From the IMG/VR virus record IMGVR_UViG_3300045538_000084, positions 1 through 33,850 of that record: DNA of 33,850 nucleotides; one strand, written 5' to 3'. The DNA comes from a virus. Under the pieces are notes generated by a model. It had not been told where the DNA came from, searched no databases, and was given only the letters and a program-made list of their open reading frames with translations. Shown here in pieces: positions 1 to 5,434 of this stretch (position 1 is the first letter of the stretch; the number at the start of each line of letters is the position of its first letter). Position numbers and translations under genes: made by a program.

Positions 1-56
1 GGGTGAATATTGTTCGGGGGTGAACGTCGTTCGGGGGTGAACCTGCTTCGGGGGTT
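1..56. repeat. Iteron-like 17-bp direct repeats inside the initiator gene (candidate origin)
   Basis: On the plus strand the core TTCGGGGG begins at 13, 30 and 47, an exact 17-bp period, and a partial unit (GGGTGAA) lies at 1-7. The two complete units (12-25 and 29-42) are GTTC-GGGGGT-GAAC, so each has inverted 4-bp arms. A period of 17 is not divisible by 3, so successive units are read in different frames and the conservation cannot be due to the protein. Repeats just after the DNA-binding domain of an initiator are the usual form of a lambda-like origin. More units may lie beyond the window edge. Confidence 0.6.
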
Positions 57-295
57 ATGACGTACAAAGTAGCCCGTCCAGTCCTCATCTGTCGGCTCAG
101 ATACCCGTGCTTTTCTAACCAACTGACAGACGATTGAACCGCACGGTCAGACAATGAACACTTGCGTTCAAGCAGGGATATGCTCGGAAAGCATTGGCCT
201 TGGTCGTTTGCGTTATCACACAAGGCTAATAACACTAGCTTTTGTGTCGCAGGAATGTCTGCTTCAAATGCAGAGCACATGAGTTTAATGCTCAT
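1..295 (-). CDS. Phage replication initiator, HTH_36/O-like, 3' end cut by window
   Basis: The minus frame opens at ATG 293-295 and stays open to the window edge (98 codons seen). Residues about 5-80 form a winged helix-turn-helix of the kind found in phage replication initiators and HTH_36 proteins: an opening with DIPATQKLVLLALCDNA, a CFPSISLLERKC segment, a recognition helix with LSDRAVQSSVSWLEKHGYL, then a basic wing. After the domain comes a Pro-rich linker (TPEAGSPPNDVHPRTIF) written by a 17-bp DNA repeat (separate entry). Its start overlaps the end of the HNH gene by 11 nt, so the two are probably co-translated. By analogy with lambda O, the protein may bind the repeats inside its own gene to start replication; that role is inferred. 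It could instead be a transcription factor. Confidence 0.72.
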   Translation of the reverse strand, partial: MSIKLMCSAFEADIPATQKLVLLALCDNANDQGQCFPSISLLERKCSLSDRAVQSSVSWLEKHGYLSRQMRTGRATLYVITPEAGSPPNDVHPRTIFT

Positions 296-806
296 CTTCG
301 TGCTCCAAATAAGTTTTCATTAACCTAATCAAGTCATCAGAAAAATCTTTGTTTTCCAAAAGATGACTCAGTTTTTCAATAAAAAACTCATTCGTATGAA
401 TTTCTAGAACATGAAACAAAACACCCATATTGAACGAAAAGTTATAGGTAAATTTTCTTGGATGTAATGATCCGATATACCTCCTGTTTTCTGAAGCTGC
501 GGCTAACCCAGACATAAATTCTTGAATGTCTGCGCTTACATACGGCAGTAGGTTGTTAATCATTTCTTTTTGTGCATGGATTTCCTCATGGCAGTCACGG
601 CACAAGCAAACAAAGTTGCTTAAGTCGTACTCCCATGGCGCATGATCGCGCTTGTAGTTCTTGTGATGCACGTTCAGCGTAGTTTCTTTATCGCCACAAC
701 GCTCGCAAGCAAAACGCGCCCGCTGCATCGTTTCTAGACGCGCTCGTTGCCATCGTGGGTCACGCAGCATTTCAGAGTAGCTGCCCTCTGCTTTTCGTTT
801 ACGCAA
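285..806 (-). CDS. HNH endonuclease with long C-terminal extension
   Basis: The 173-residue protein has a zinc-dependent HNH nuclease core: C34-x2-C37, the H47-H48 pair (NVHHKNY), C69-x2-C72 and H77 (CRDCHEEIH). The start is TTG at 804-806, preceded by GGGGA five bases upstream; no in-frame ATG with a better ribosome site was found near it. Residues from about 85 onward match nothing I recognise and are much more AT-rich than the nuclease half (for example 16 G/C in 60 bases at 361-420 against 29 in 60 at 601-660), which suggests a composite gene. It lies between thyX and the initiator gene. It may be a homing-type nuclease or a packaging/recombination helper; the sequence does not decide. 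Confidence 0.8.
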   Translation of the reverse strand: MRKRKAEGSYSEMLRDPRWQRARLETMQRARFACERCGDKETTLNVHHKNYKRDHAPWEYDLSNFVCLCRDCHEEIHAQKEMINNLLPYVSADIQEFMSGLAAASENRRYIGSLHPRKFTYNFSFNMGVLFHVLEIHTNEFFIEKLSHLLENKDFSDDLIRLMKTYLEHEDEH

Positions 807-946
807 GACAATCCCCAGTGGTGGACGACCCCAGTGTGAGAATTACCGGGGGCTGCCCACCGTTGCAGTGAACTTACGGCATCTGAGGCCGTCCCCGCTG
901 GAGACTGCTTGCGATGCCCCTTTTGCGCTTCTCACGGCGCAACAAC

Positions 947-975
947 AGTCTACAACACGACACTACATGATTCAA
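947..975 (-). promoter_or_regulatory. Candidate leftward sigma70-type promoter
   Basis: On the minus strand TTGAAT (970-975) and TAGACT (947-952) are separated by exactly 17 bases. Each matches 4 of 6 consensus positions. Its position would give the HNH and initiator genes their own transcript with a leader of about 135 bases. This is a pattern match only. Confidence 0.3.
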
Positions 976-1009
976 CTAGCCTTGTGTATTAGGGTTTACA
1001 CCTATTTGC

Positions 1010-1040
1010 GGGAAAAACGACCCAAAAACGACCTTTTCCC
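1010..1040. repeat. Inverted repeat enclosing an 11-bp tandem repeat after thyX
   Basis: GGGAAAA at 1010-1016 is complementary to TTTTCCC at 1034-1040, and the interior carries AAAAACGACC twice (1013-1022 and 1024-1033). It lies 4 bases past the thyX stop codon. A long loop and the lack of a T-run after the stem make it a poor intrinsic terminator. It could be a processing or protein-binding site. Confidence 0.3.
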
Positions 1041-1044
1041 AGCA

Positions 1045-1674
1045 CTACTTGAAAAAAGCATCCATTGTGATAGGTGCAACCCCTCGTAACACCTGTAACA
1101 CCTGCTCTGCCAGCTCTCGGTGTTCTTTTTGTGTAGTAGGGTCAAGGCGCTGTTTTAGGTAGAAGATCCAACTACGCATGTTGCCGTTCATGTACATCCG
1201 CGATAACGTCAGACCCTCTGGCAACAGTGCCCGAGCCTGCTCTTTTGCGATACCCATATCTAGCGCTTGACGGTATGCGTTTACCGCCGTGCGTTCAACT
1301 CTGTGTTGCAGACTCTCCCACTCCATCCTCAGCTTGTCATCTGTGCATTCCAGGCTGTTTTGTCTGTTCTTTGTATCCTGTAACCTGCACTCTCGGTTGA
1401 CGATAGTCCCGAGCTTGCCAGCGTCTTGATAGCGTTGGCTGAACTCTTGGAAGCTAAACGACCTATGTCTAAGTATCTGCCTACCAATATCTCGCGTTGT
1501 CTCAATCTCGATACATACGTTAGCCATCTCGAAAGGCGATACATGCCCGTGTTCCATGAGATACGCAATCAGCCGAGTATTTTCTGACCGCTGGTTGTCT
1601 GGATTGGACACCCTAGCCATGTACAGAATCTGCTGATCTATGTCCGGCGTGGCCCACTGTAGCTTCACTTGCAA
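1045..1674 (-). CDS. thyX: Flavin-dependent thymidylate synthase ThyX
   Basis: ThyX makes dTMP from dUMP using methylenetetrahydrofolate, with FAD and NADPH as reductants. The family signature RHR-x7-S is present at residues 69-71 and 79 and runs on into QRY. The C-terminal active-site stretch LPEGLTLSRMYMNGNMRSW, followed by F, is also intact. At 209 residues it is near the short end of the family but appears complete. The start is TTG at 1672-1674, six bases after a GGGAG ribosome site that lies within the end of the upstream DUF1364 gene; the two genes overlap by 10 nt. It probably boosts thymidine nucleotide supply for phage DNA synthesis or replaces host ThyA. Confidence 0.95.
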   Translation of the reverse strand: MQVKLQWATPDIDQQILYMARVSNPDNQRSENTRLIAYLMEHGHVSPFEMANVCIEIETTRDIGRQILRHRSFSFQEFSQRYQDAGKLGTIVNRECRLQDTKNRQNSLECTDDKLRMEWESLQHRVERTAVNAYRQALDMGIAKEQARALLPEGLTLSRMYMNGNMRSWIFYLKQRLDPTTQKEHRELAEQVLQVLRGVAPITMDAFFK

Positions 1675-1949
1675 GTCAATCTCCCAGTCTCAAATAACGC
1701 TAAAAGAGTTTTTCTAAAAGCAGCCTCCCACATCTGCTGCCGCTCGTCTGAAGTAAGGTTCTTGCCTTGATCTAGCTCGGCATGGCAACGGATACAGAGA
1801 GCAGCAACAAAGCAATCGTGAGCTTTCTGCCCCATGCCTTTTCCGTATACACCCCAGTTAGCATGTGCCGCCTGAGTCATACCTTCTGCCCCGCAGTGCT
1901 GGCAGGACAAATCACTTACGGCTTTCAACAGCTTTTTCGATCTGTACAT
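1665..1949 (-). CDS. DUF1364 family HNH-like zinc protein
   Basis: This 94-residue protein matches the DUF1364 pattern of phage and prophage proteins: a start in MYRSKKLLKAV, a zinc pair C16-x2-C19, AAH near residue 28, a GKGMGQKAHD segment, and ALCIRCHAELDQGK with C52-x2-C55-H56. The histidine and cysteine layout is that of a minimal HNH fold, so a small nuclease or structure-specific DNA-binding role in recombination is plausible. The family has no settled function that I know of. It is coupled by overlap to thyX downstream (10 nt) and to the zinc-ribbon gene upstream (38 nt). Confidence 0.85.
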   Translation of the reverse strand: MYRSKKLLKAVSDLSCQHCGAEGMTQAAHANWGVYGKGMGQKAHDCFVAALCIRCHAELDQGKNLTSDERQQMWEAAFRKTLLALFETGRLTCK

Positions 1950-2160
1950 TGATGTCGTCCATCAGTTGACGTTTCGCGTTGTTTCCGCGTTTTTCTTCTA
2001 CCTTCTCCAGATAAGCCTGCCGCCATCTGACACTCTTGGTCAGCAGGTATCTAGCCTCGCACGCACGCCTGTACTCTTCAGAATGCAACCACATACCATC
2101 AATCATGCGAGCATTGTCGTGTCGCTTGCCACATGCGTAACAGAGTGATCCGTCGCCCAT
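1912..2160 (-). CDS. Small CxxC zinc-ribbon-like phage protein
   Basis: The 82-residue protein opens with a single zinc knuckle (C7-x2-C10 in SLCYACGKRH), then a WLHSEEYRRACEARYLL helix and a charged C-terminal helix. It resembles small conserved phage proteins now grouped as DUF7696; that assignment is from memory of the pattern. The ribosome site AAGGGTG lies five bases before ATG 2160. The gene overlaps ninB by 58 nt and the DUF1364 gene by 38 nt, an extreme packing that argues for translation of the block as one unit. No function can be assigned. Confidence 0.7.
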   Translation of the reverse strand: MGDGSLCYACGKRHDNARMIDGMWLHSEEYRRACEARYLLTKSVRWRQAYLEKVEEKRGNNAKRQLMDDINVQIEKAVESRK

Positions 2161-2489
2161 GCTGTCACCCTTTCAACGTATTCTGAGAACTGTTCTTTGT
2201 TCAGCCCTGTTGTTGACGGTTCCTGCTCGATCAACTCACCGTTTGGTAGCTCGATCATCCGGCCCGGTAGAAACAGCGTCTTGAAGTAGATGTGCCAGGT
2301 GTCCCGAGAGTGACTCTTGCCACCCGGCATCACCTGCTCGCTGATAGATTGCAACAAGGCCCAGTAGAACGCGTTTTGAGCGTTTGTTCTGTTGGCTGGC
2401 TCTATCCGTACCACCCAGCCTATTTTCGCGGCTCTGAGGGCTTCTAAAGCGGTCTTACGATGGGCTTCTGACTTGAGTTCAAAGATCAC
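2103..2489 (-). CDS. ninB: NinB / lambda Orf-type recombination mediator
   Basis: NinB proteins act as RecFOR-like mediators that help a recombinase or annealing protein onto SSB-coated DNA. The family pattern is clear: an N-terminal region ending in RTNAQNAFYWALL, then SISEQVMPGGKSHSRDTWH, FKTLFLPG, a PNGE turn, ST and the terminal EFSEYVERVTAWA helix. A longer ATG reading from 2513 exists, but the GTG at 2487-2489 has the sequence AAAGGAGG seven bases upstream and forms a GTGA overlap with the upstream nuclease stop, so I chose it (128 residues). It probably works with the ERF/YqaJ pair of the divergent operon. Confidence 0.88.
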   Translation of the reverse strand: MIFELKSEAHRKTALEALRAAKIGWVVRIEPANRTNAQNAFYWALLQSISEQVMPGGKSHSRDTWHIYFKTLFLPGRMIELPNGELIEQEPSTTGLNKEQFSEYVERVTAWATDHSVTHVASDTTMLA

Positions 2490-2797
2490 AGCTCCACCTC
2501 CTTTAACTGCCATCTGTTACCCTCTTTGTACCAACCATGCAAGACAATGCGCCAGCCTGAACGAAGCATCTCAGGGTAGGCTTCTGCCTCCTCGATCTTG
2601 TGCCTGCGAGATGACAGGTTGTCCTTGCTAGTCACCTGCACCGCTACCGTCTCGCCGTTTCCGATTGCCAGCAGGTCGATACATCCGAACAGGTCGTGCT
2701 TTCGCTTAGTGAAAGCGTTGTACGTCTCGACAAGCGCCACTTGATAGCCTCGCTCAACTAGCAGAGCTTTGCTTTTCGGTGTGAGACTGATCGGCAT
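2486..2797 (-). CDS. PD-(D/E)XK-like nuclease or Holliday-resolvase-like protein
   Basis: The 103-residue protein resembles a minimal restriction-endonuclease fold: an N-terminal helix (KSKALLVERG), a strand with E24, then GCIDLLAI containing D41 and VAVQVTSKD with Q54 in the position normally held by the second acidic residue. The spacing between D41 and Q54 fits the PD-(D/E)XK motif, but the E/D and K are replaced by Q and T, so activity is uncertain. GAGG lies seven bases before ATG 2797. It overlaps the Cro-like gene by 44 nt and shares GTGA with ninB. The context (NinB, ThyX, initiator) suits a role in recombination or replication-fork processing. Confidence 0.6.
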   Translation of the reverse strand: MPISLTPKSKALLVERGYQVALVETYNAFTKRKHDLFGCIDLLAIGNGETVAVQVTSKDNLSSRRHKIEEAEAYPEMLRSGWRIVLHGWYKEGNRWQLKEVEL

Positions 2798-2978
2798 AGT
2801 CTGGCCTCAGTTTAGTGAATGGGATGCCTGTTACATCCTCGATCTGCAATGCCCTCTTGAGTGGGATCTGCTTCTTCCACCCGTACATTGCCTGCCGAGA
2901 TACGTTGAGCTTGTCGCACAGTTGTTGAGTGCCGCCCATCATTGCTGCTGCGAGTTTAAGAGCCTGTTCTGGTGTCAT
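2754..2978 (-). CDS. Cro/YdaS-family helix-turn-helix regulator
   Basis: The 74-residue protein has the YdaS/Cro layout: an N-terminal helix with ALKLAAAMMGG, a helix-turn-helix TQQLCDKLNVSRQAMYGWK, then IPLKRALQIEDVTGIPFTKLRPDY, where the closing LRPD is typical of this family. The ATG at 2976-2978 is chosen because AAGGAGG lies five bases upstream; the reading frame extends further to a TTG at 3015-3017 with no convincing ribosome site. It is the first gene of the leftward operon and faces the divergent control region, so it most likely represses one or both early promoters. Confidence 0.85.
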   Translation of the reverse strand: MTPEQALKLAAAMMGGTQQLCDKLNVSRQAMYGWKKQIPLKRALQIEDVTGIPFTKLRPDYADQSHTEKQSSAS

Positions 2979-3128
2979 ATGAACCTCCTTGGTACAGTAT
3001 ACACCTCCTTGACACAACGTCTATAGTTTTGGTCTATAGGTTGTCATTCTGCTATTAAAATATTTTCGTTGCATTACTTTTTGAGAAGCGTAGAGTTGCT
3101 CCTGTAGCACAACTAAACGGAGATAAAC
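2979..3128. promoter_or_regulatory. Divergent early control region with direct-repeat operators
   Basis: This 150-bp region separates the leftward and rightward early operons. GTCTATAG occurs twice, at 3019-3026 and 3032-3039, a 13-bp period. The leftward promoter candidate is ATGACA (minus strand, 3042-3047), 16 bases, TATAGA (3020-3025), so the repeats would cover it. A rightward candidate is TTGGTC (3029-3034), 18 bases, TATTAA (3053-3058). AAGGAGG occurs twice on the minus strand, 23 bases apart; only the copy nearer 2978 has a correctly spaced start codon. The repeats are the natural operator for the adjacent Cro-like protein. Confidence 0.6.
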
Positions 3129-3416
3129 ATGTGGATTGCAGAAGACGTAAGCGAAGAACAGGTGTGCGGCTGGGAGCAGCAAGACCGCGAGCAAGAGCGT
3201 CAGGAGTACGAAGTACGTACCTGGCTGCGGTCAACAGACATCGAAACCATCCACGCAATTTTTGATGTTGTCTGCGGTGGGTCTGATGAGGCAATCAAGC
3301 TGTATGACAAGGCTTTTAAGGCTGTGTTGTCAGGCAAGACTTTTGACCTGCGTGACGAGATCCTGCCGATGCTGCTCGATGAGTACAAATTTTGGAGCGA
3401 GGTAGCCTACAAATGA
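3129..3416 (+). CDS. Acidic early protein of unknown function
   Basis: First gene of the rightward operon, 95 residues, with GGAGA five bases before ATG 3129. The composition is strongly acidic, with a run of Glu/Asp/Gln in the first 30 residues followed by helical segments (ETIHAIFDVVCGG, EAIKLYDKAFKAVL, DEILPMLLDEYKFW). No domain is recognised. The first position after an operator-controlled promoter and the acidic character fit a host-interaction or inhibitor protein, but that is speculation. Its stop overlaps the next start in ATGA. Confidence 0.65.
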   Translation: MWIAEDVSEEQVCGWEQQDREQERQEYEVRTWLRSTDIETIHAIFDVVCGGSDEAIKLYDKAFKAVLSGKTFDLRDEILPMLLDEYKFWSEVAYK

Positions 3417-3532
3417 GCCTGATCCGATACGCAATCTTTGTAGCTCTTGGCGTGATGTTAGGGATAACCCTAGTAGACATGTCGGTGGGTAGCGAGTCAA
3501 CTATAGGTAACTGGATATGGCATCTATTTTGA
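3413..3532 (+). CDS. 39-residue single-span membrane peptide
   Basis: The frame starts at ATG 3413-3415, overlapping the previous stop as ATGA, and ends at TGA 3530-3532. It encodes a short basic start (MSLIRY), a hydrophobic segment of about 16 residues (AIFVALGVMLGITLV) and a polar tail ending in NWIWHLF. The coupling and the clean membrane segment support a real gene despite its size. A short early membrane protein could be involved in superinfection exclusion or takeover; nothing in the sequence identifies which. Confidence 0.55.
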   Translation: MSLIRYAIFVALGVMLGITLVDMSVGSESTIGNWIWHLF

Positions 3533-3780
3533 ACCCGGATTTTGTTTGGATTCCAGCAGCAGCAACAAACGTGATGGAAACATGGAGACGGCATGGCTGG
3601 GTGCCACCCTCCGAACAACAGAGTTATCAACAGAAATGGAAAGGTTTTAAGAATGGACAAGATAGCAGCAGCACTGGTGAAAGCGCAGAAGGCATTCGGC
3701 CCAGCACTCAAGTCGTCAACAAACCCGCACTTTACGTCGCGTTACGCAGACCTGGCGGCTTGTGTCGAGGCTGTGATTGA
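3517..3780 (+). CDS. Small conserved-looking phage protein overlapping the ERF gene
   Basis: The ATG at 3517 opens a frame whose first 45 residues look like a genuine compact protein (MASILNPDFVWIPAAATNV, then WRRHGWVPPSEQ), resembling short phage proteins with an NPxFxWxPAAxTxV start. From about residue 46 onward the frame overlaps the ERF coding sequence for 128 nt and reads as low-complexity sequence (SSSTGESAEG), as expected if only the N-terminal part is under selection and the native stop was lost. The ribosome site is weak (AGGT). I regard the N-terminal part as real and the tail as doubtful. Confidence 0.45.
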   Translation: MASILNPDFVWIPAAATNVMETWRRHGWVPPSEQQSYQQKWKGFKNGQDSSSTGESAEGIRPSTQVVNKPALYVALRRPGGLCRGCD

Positions 3781-4189
3781 TGGACTTAACGCCAACGGTA
3801 TCGCACTAATGCAGCGCACACACGAGTGTGAGACTGGTGTAATCGTTGAGACGATCTTGATACACGAGTCAGGCGAGCAGATCAGCGGAGGCAAGCTGCA
3901 CGTGCCTGCCAGTAAACACGATGCCCAGGGCTACGGATCGGCTCTTACCTATGCAAGACGGTACTCGCTCATGGCAACCACTGGCGTGGCGGCTGAAGAC
4001 GATGACGGTAACGCAGCGTCTAAAAAGCCTCAGATCAGCCTACAGCAGTCTTTAGCAGCAATGGAGGCATCAACCTCTATGGACGCACTGAAAGCCGCTT
4101 ACAAGGCCGCATTTCAGGCCCACGGTGCAAACGAGCAGATCGAAGCCATGAAAGACGCAATGAAAGCCAAACTGATGGAGGTCAAGTAA
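3653..4189 (+). CDS. erf: ERF superfamily single-strand annealing protein
   Basis: ERF proteins anneal complementary single strands during phage recombination and genome circularisation. The 178-residue product shows the whole signature: KAFGPALKSSTNPHFTSRYADL at the N-terminus (read as two neighbouring segments), ETILIHESGEQISGGKLHVP, then DAQGYGSALTYARRYSL and TGVAAEDDDGNA. The acidic end of the core is followed by a helical C-terminal domain that is probably for oligomer or partner contacts. ATG 3653 is chosen over an earlier in-frame ATG at 3593 because AAAGG lies eight bases upstream and family proteins begin near MDKIAAAL. It partners the YqaJ exonuclease 400 bases downstream. TAATG couples it to the next gene. 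Confidence 0.92.
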   Translation: MDKIAAALVKAQKAFGPALKSSTNPHFTSRYADLAACVEAVIDGLNANGIALMQRTHECETGVIVETILIHESGEQISGGKLHVPASKHDAQGYGSALTYARRYSLMATTGVAAEDDDGNAASKKPQISLQQSLAAMEASTSMDALKAAYKAAFQAHGANEQIEAMKDAMKAKLMEVK

Positions 4190-4566
4190 TGTTCACACAC
4201 CCCTGGCCGTTTCGTACAACAGACCCTGAAACCAGTAAGGTGCCTGTCCATGTTGAGCGCCCTAAACAGATTCACCTGATGATTCTGAAAGAGCTGATGG
4301 CAGGCCCGATGAATGCGTATGAAGTATCAGAGAAGCTACCTCACATCCTGTATCAGTCAATCACTCCACGGGCTGCATGGCTGCTGAGACAGAAACTGGT
4401 GGAGATCGATGGGTATCGCAAAGGCTCACACCGAGCACAAAGAGTCTGGAAAATCACACAGAAGGGGATTGATTATGTTCGAGCAGCTGAAGAAAGTAAG
4501 AAGGACAAAGCAGTACGACAGGCCCAACTCAGAGTTGGAGAAAGCAATAGCCGACGTGCGGCGTAA
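4189..4566 (+). CDS. Winged helix-turn-helix DNA-binding protein
   Basis: The start is ATG 4189, overlapping the ERF stop by one base, with GGAGGT six bases upstream. The 125 residues begin with the TTDPETSK motif that is common at the start of phage winged-helix proteins. A domain of about residues 25-98 follows: PKQIHLMILKELMAG, AYEVSEKLPH, SITPRAAWLLRQKLVEI, a basic wing (GYRKGSHRAQRVWKIT) and KGIDYV. The last 25 residues are charged and probably disordered. It lies between the annealing protein and the exonuclease, so it may regulate the operon or help load the recombination proteins. The function is not established. Confidence 0.75.
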   Translation: MFTHPWPFRTTDPETSKVPVHVERPKQIHLMILKELMAGPMNAYEVSEKLPHILYQSITPRAAWLLRQKLVEIDGYRKGSHRAQRVWKITQKGIDYVRAAEESKKDKAVRQAQLRVGESNSRRAA

Positions 4567-4720
4567 CTTCCCCCACCTATTTTGGAAAGAGCATGAACTC
4601 CATAAACGTCGCTTCTACAACCAACCAGCTCATCCAGTCCCCTACGCAGGATACGTCTCAGCGTACAAGCCAATGGTTTCAGGAAAGGCTGGGCCACGTA
4701 ACAGCAAGTCGGGTAAGTGA
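4475..4720 (+). CDS. Possible overlapping small basic protein
   Basis: ATG 4475 follows GAAGGGG by seven bases and opens an 81-codon frame different from both neighbours. It overlaps the winged-helix gene by 92 nt and the exonuclease gene by 128 nt. The centre of the product looks protein-like (ELEKAIADVRRNFPHLFW, then KEHELHKRRFY), more so than the low-complexity tail of the winged-helix protein in the same DNA, while its last 30 residues look like shadow sequence. Either it is a real nested gene or the centre is a chance reading; I cannot settle it from one sequence. Confidence 0.35.
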   Translation: MFEQLKKVRRTKQYDRPNSELEKAIADVRRNFPHLFWKEHELHKRRFYNQPAHPVPYAGYVSAYKPMVSGKAGPRNSKSGK

Positions 4721-5240
4721 TGCGATTGCAGGAAAAGACACAGCCACCAGGCGCAACTATCTAGTTCAACTGGTAGCAGAAAGACTTACCGGAGAAAAGC
4801 AGGAGTCATTCACCAACGCTGCTATGCAATGGGGTACGGAGACTGAACCGCTCGCTCGTGTGGCGTATCAAACAACACATGACTGGGTGGAAGAAGTCGG
4901 GTTTATCAAGCACCCGACAATCGAGTGGTTTGGAGCTTCACCAGACGGGTTTACAGGTGACGGTCTGATTGAGATTAAATGCCCCAATACCACGACTCAC
5001 CTAGACTGGAGGCTTGATGGTGTTGTTCCAAAAAAGCACCAACCGCAGATGCTGGCACAGCTCGCTTGCACAGGACGGAAGTGGGTTGACTTTGTATCGT
5101 TCGACCCACGCCTGCCAGAAAAGCTACAGTTGTTTGTAGTTAGATTTGAACCAGATCAGAAGGAGATATACGCACTCGAAACAAAAATCAAAGCATTCTT
5201 AGTAGACGTACAAACAGCAATCAACAAACTGGAGCAGTGA
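4593..5240 (+). CDS. YqaJ / lambda-exonuclease-type viral recombinase exonuclease
   Basis: This 215-residue protein is a PD-(D/E)XK 5'-3' double-strand exonuclease of the lambda Red alpha/YqaJ family. Motifs in order: WFQERLGHVTASRVSDAIAG near residues 28-47, AMQWGTETEPLARVAY with the conserved glutamates, FGASPDGF containing the catalytic Asp, GLIEIKCPN carrying the E-x-K, and HQPQMLAQLACTGRKWVDF with the QxQ-type helix. GGAAAGA precedes ATG 4593. It resects ends to give 3' single strands for the ERF protein in the same operon. The upstream part overlaps the possible gene at 4475. Confidence 0.92.
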   Translation: MNSINVASTTNQLIQSPTQDTSQRTSQWFQERLGHVTASRVSDAIAGKDTATRRNYLVQLVAERLTGEKQESFTNAAMQWGTETEPLARVAYQTTHDWVEEVGFIKHPTIEWFGASPDGFTGDGLIEIKCPNTTTHLDWRLDGVVPKKHQPQMLAQLACTGRKWVDFVSFDPRLPEKLQLFVVRFEPDQKEIYALETKIKAFLVDVQTAINKLEQ

Positions 5241-5434
5241 TGGTTAAGTATGAACTCTCAGCAGCAATCGGCACGTACCAGAAAGACGGTCAAGAAAAGA
5301 CCCGGTGGGCAAAGATCGGTACGGTAATGGAAACCAAATCAGGCAAGATGGCACTGAAGATCGACACGATCCCGGTTAACTGGGATGGCTGGGCTAGTCT
5401 TATGGAACCGAGGCCAAAAGATGACCCATTCTGA
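5240..5434 (+). CDS. Small conserved phage protein, possible ssDNA-binding accessory
   Basis: The start is ATG 5240-5242, sharing its A with the exonuclease stop (TGATG), with GGAG five bases upstream; a GTG one codon earlier is less likely. The 64 residues contain KTRWAKIGTVMETKSGKMAL and IDTIPVNWDGWASLMEP, a beta-rich pattern found in short phage proteins beside recombination genes. It is compatible with an OB-like strand set, so an accessory single-strand-binding role is possible but unproven. The acidic PKDDPF tail recalls the C-terminal tips of SSBs. Confidence 0.72.
   Translation: MVKYELSAAIGTYQKDGQEKTRWAKIGTVMETKSGKMALKIDTIPVNWDGWASLMEPRPKDDPF

Larger units (their letters stand above)
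807..1044. other. Intergenic region between thyX and the HNH gene
   Basis: This 238-bp stretch is the longest gene-free gap of the left arm. It holds a candidate leftward promoter (947-975, separate entry), two CCCCAGTG copies at 813-820 and 829-836, an inverted repeat ACGGC/GCCGT at 876-880 and 888-892, and the structure at 1010-1040 just past the thyX stop. A plus-strand reading frame from 868 has no recognisable protein features and was not accepted as a gene. Confidence 0.5.

Noticed and set aside
1010-1040. Intrinsic terminator after thyX
   Set aside because: The stem is AT-rich with a 17-base loop and no T-run after it on the minus strand, so it was listed only as an inverted repeat.
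868-1089. 73-codon plus-strand frame in the thyX-HNH gap
   Set aside because: No ribosome site, overlaps the end of thyX, and has no recognisable features.
3055-3416. Minus-strand frames (3055-3294, 3200-3388) opposite the first rightward early gene
   Set aside because: They lie against a coupled operon with clear ribosome sites and have Arg/Ser-rich shadow composition.
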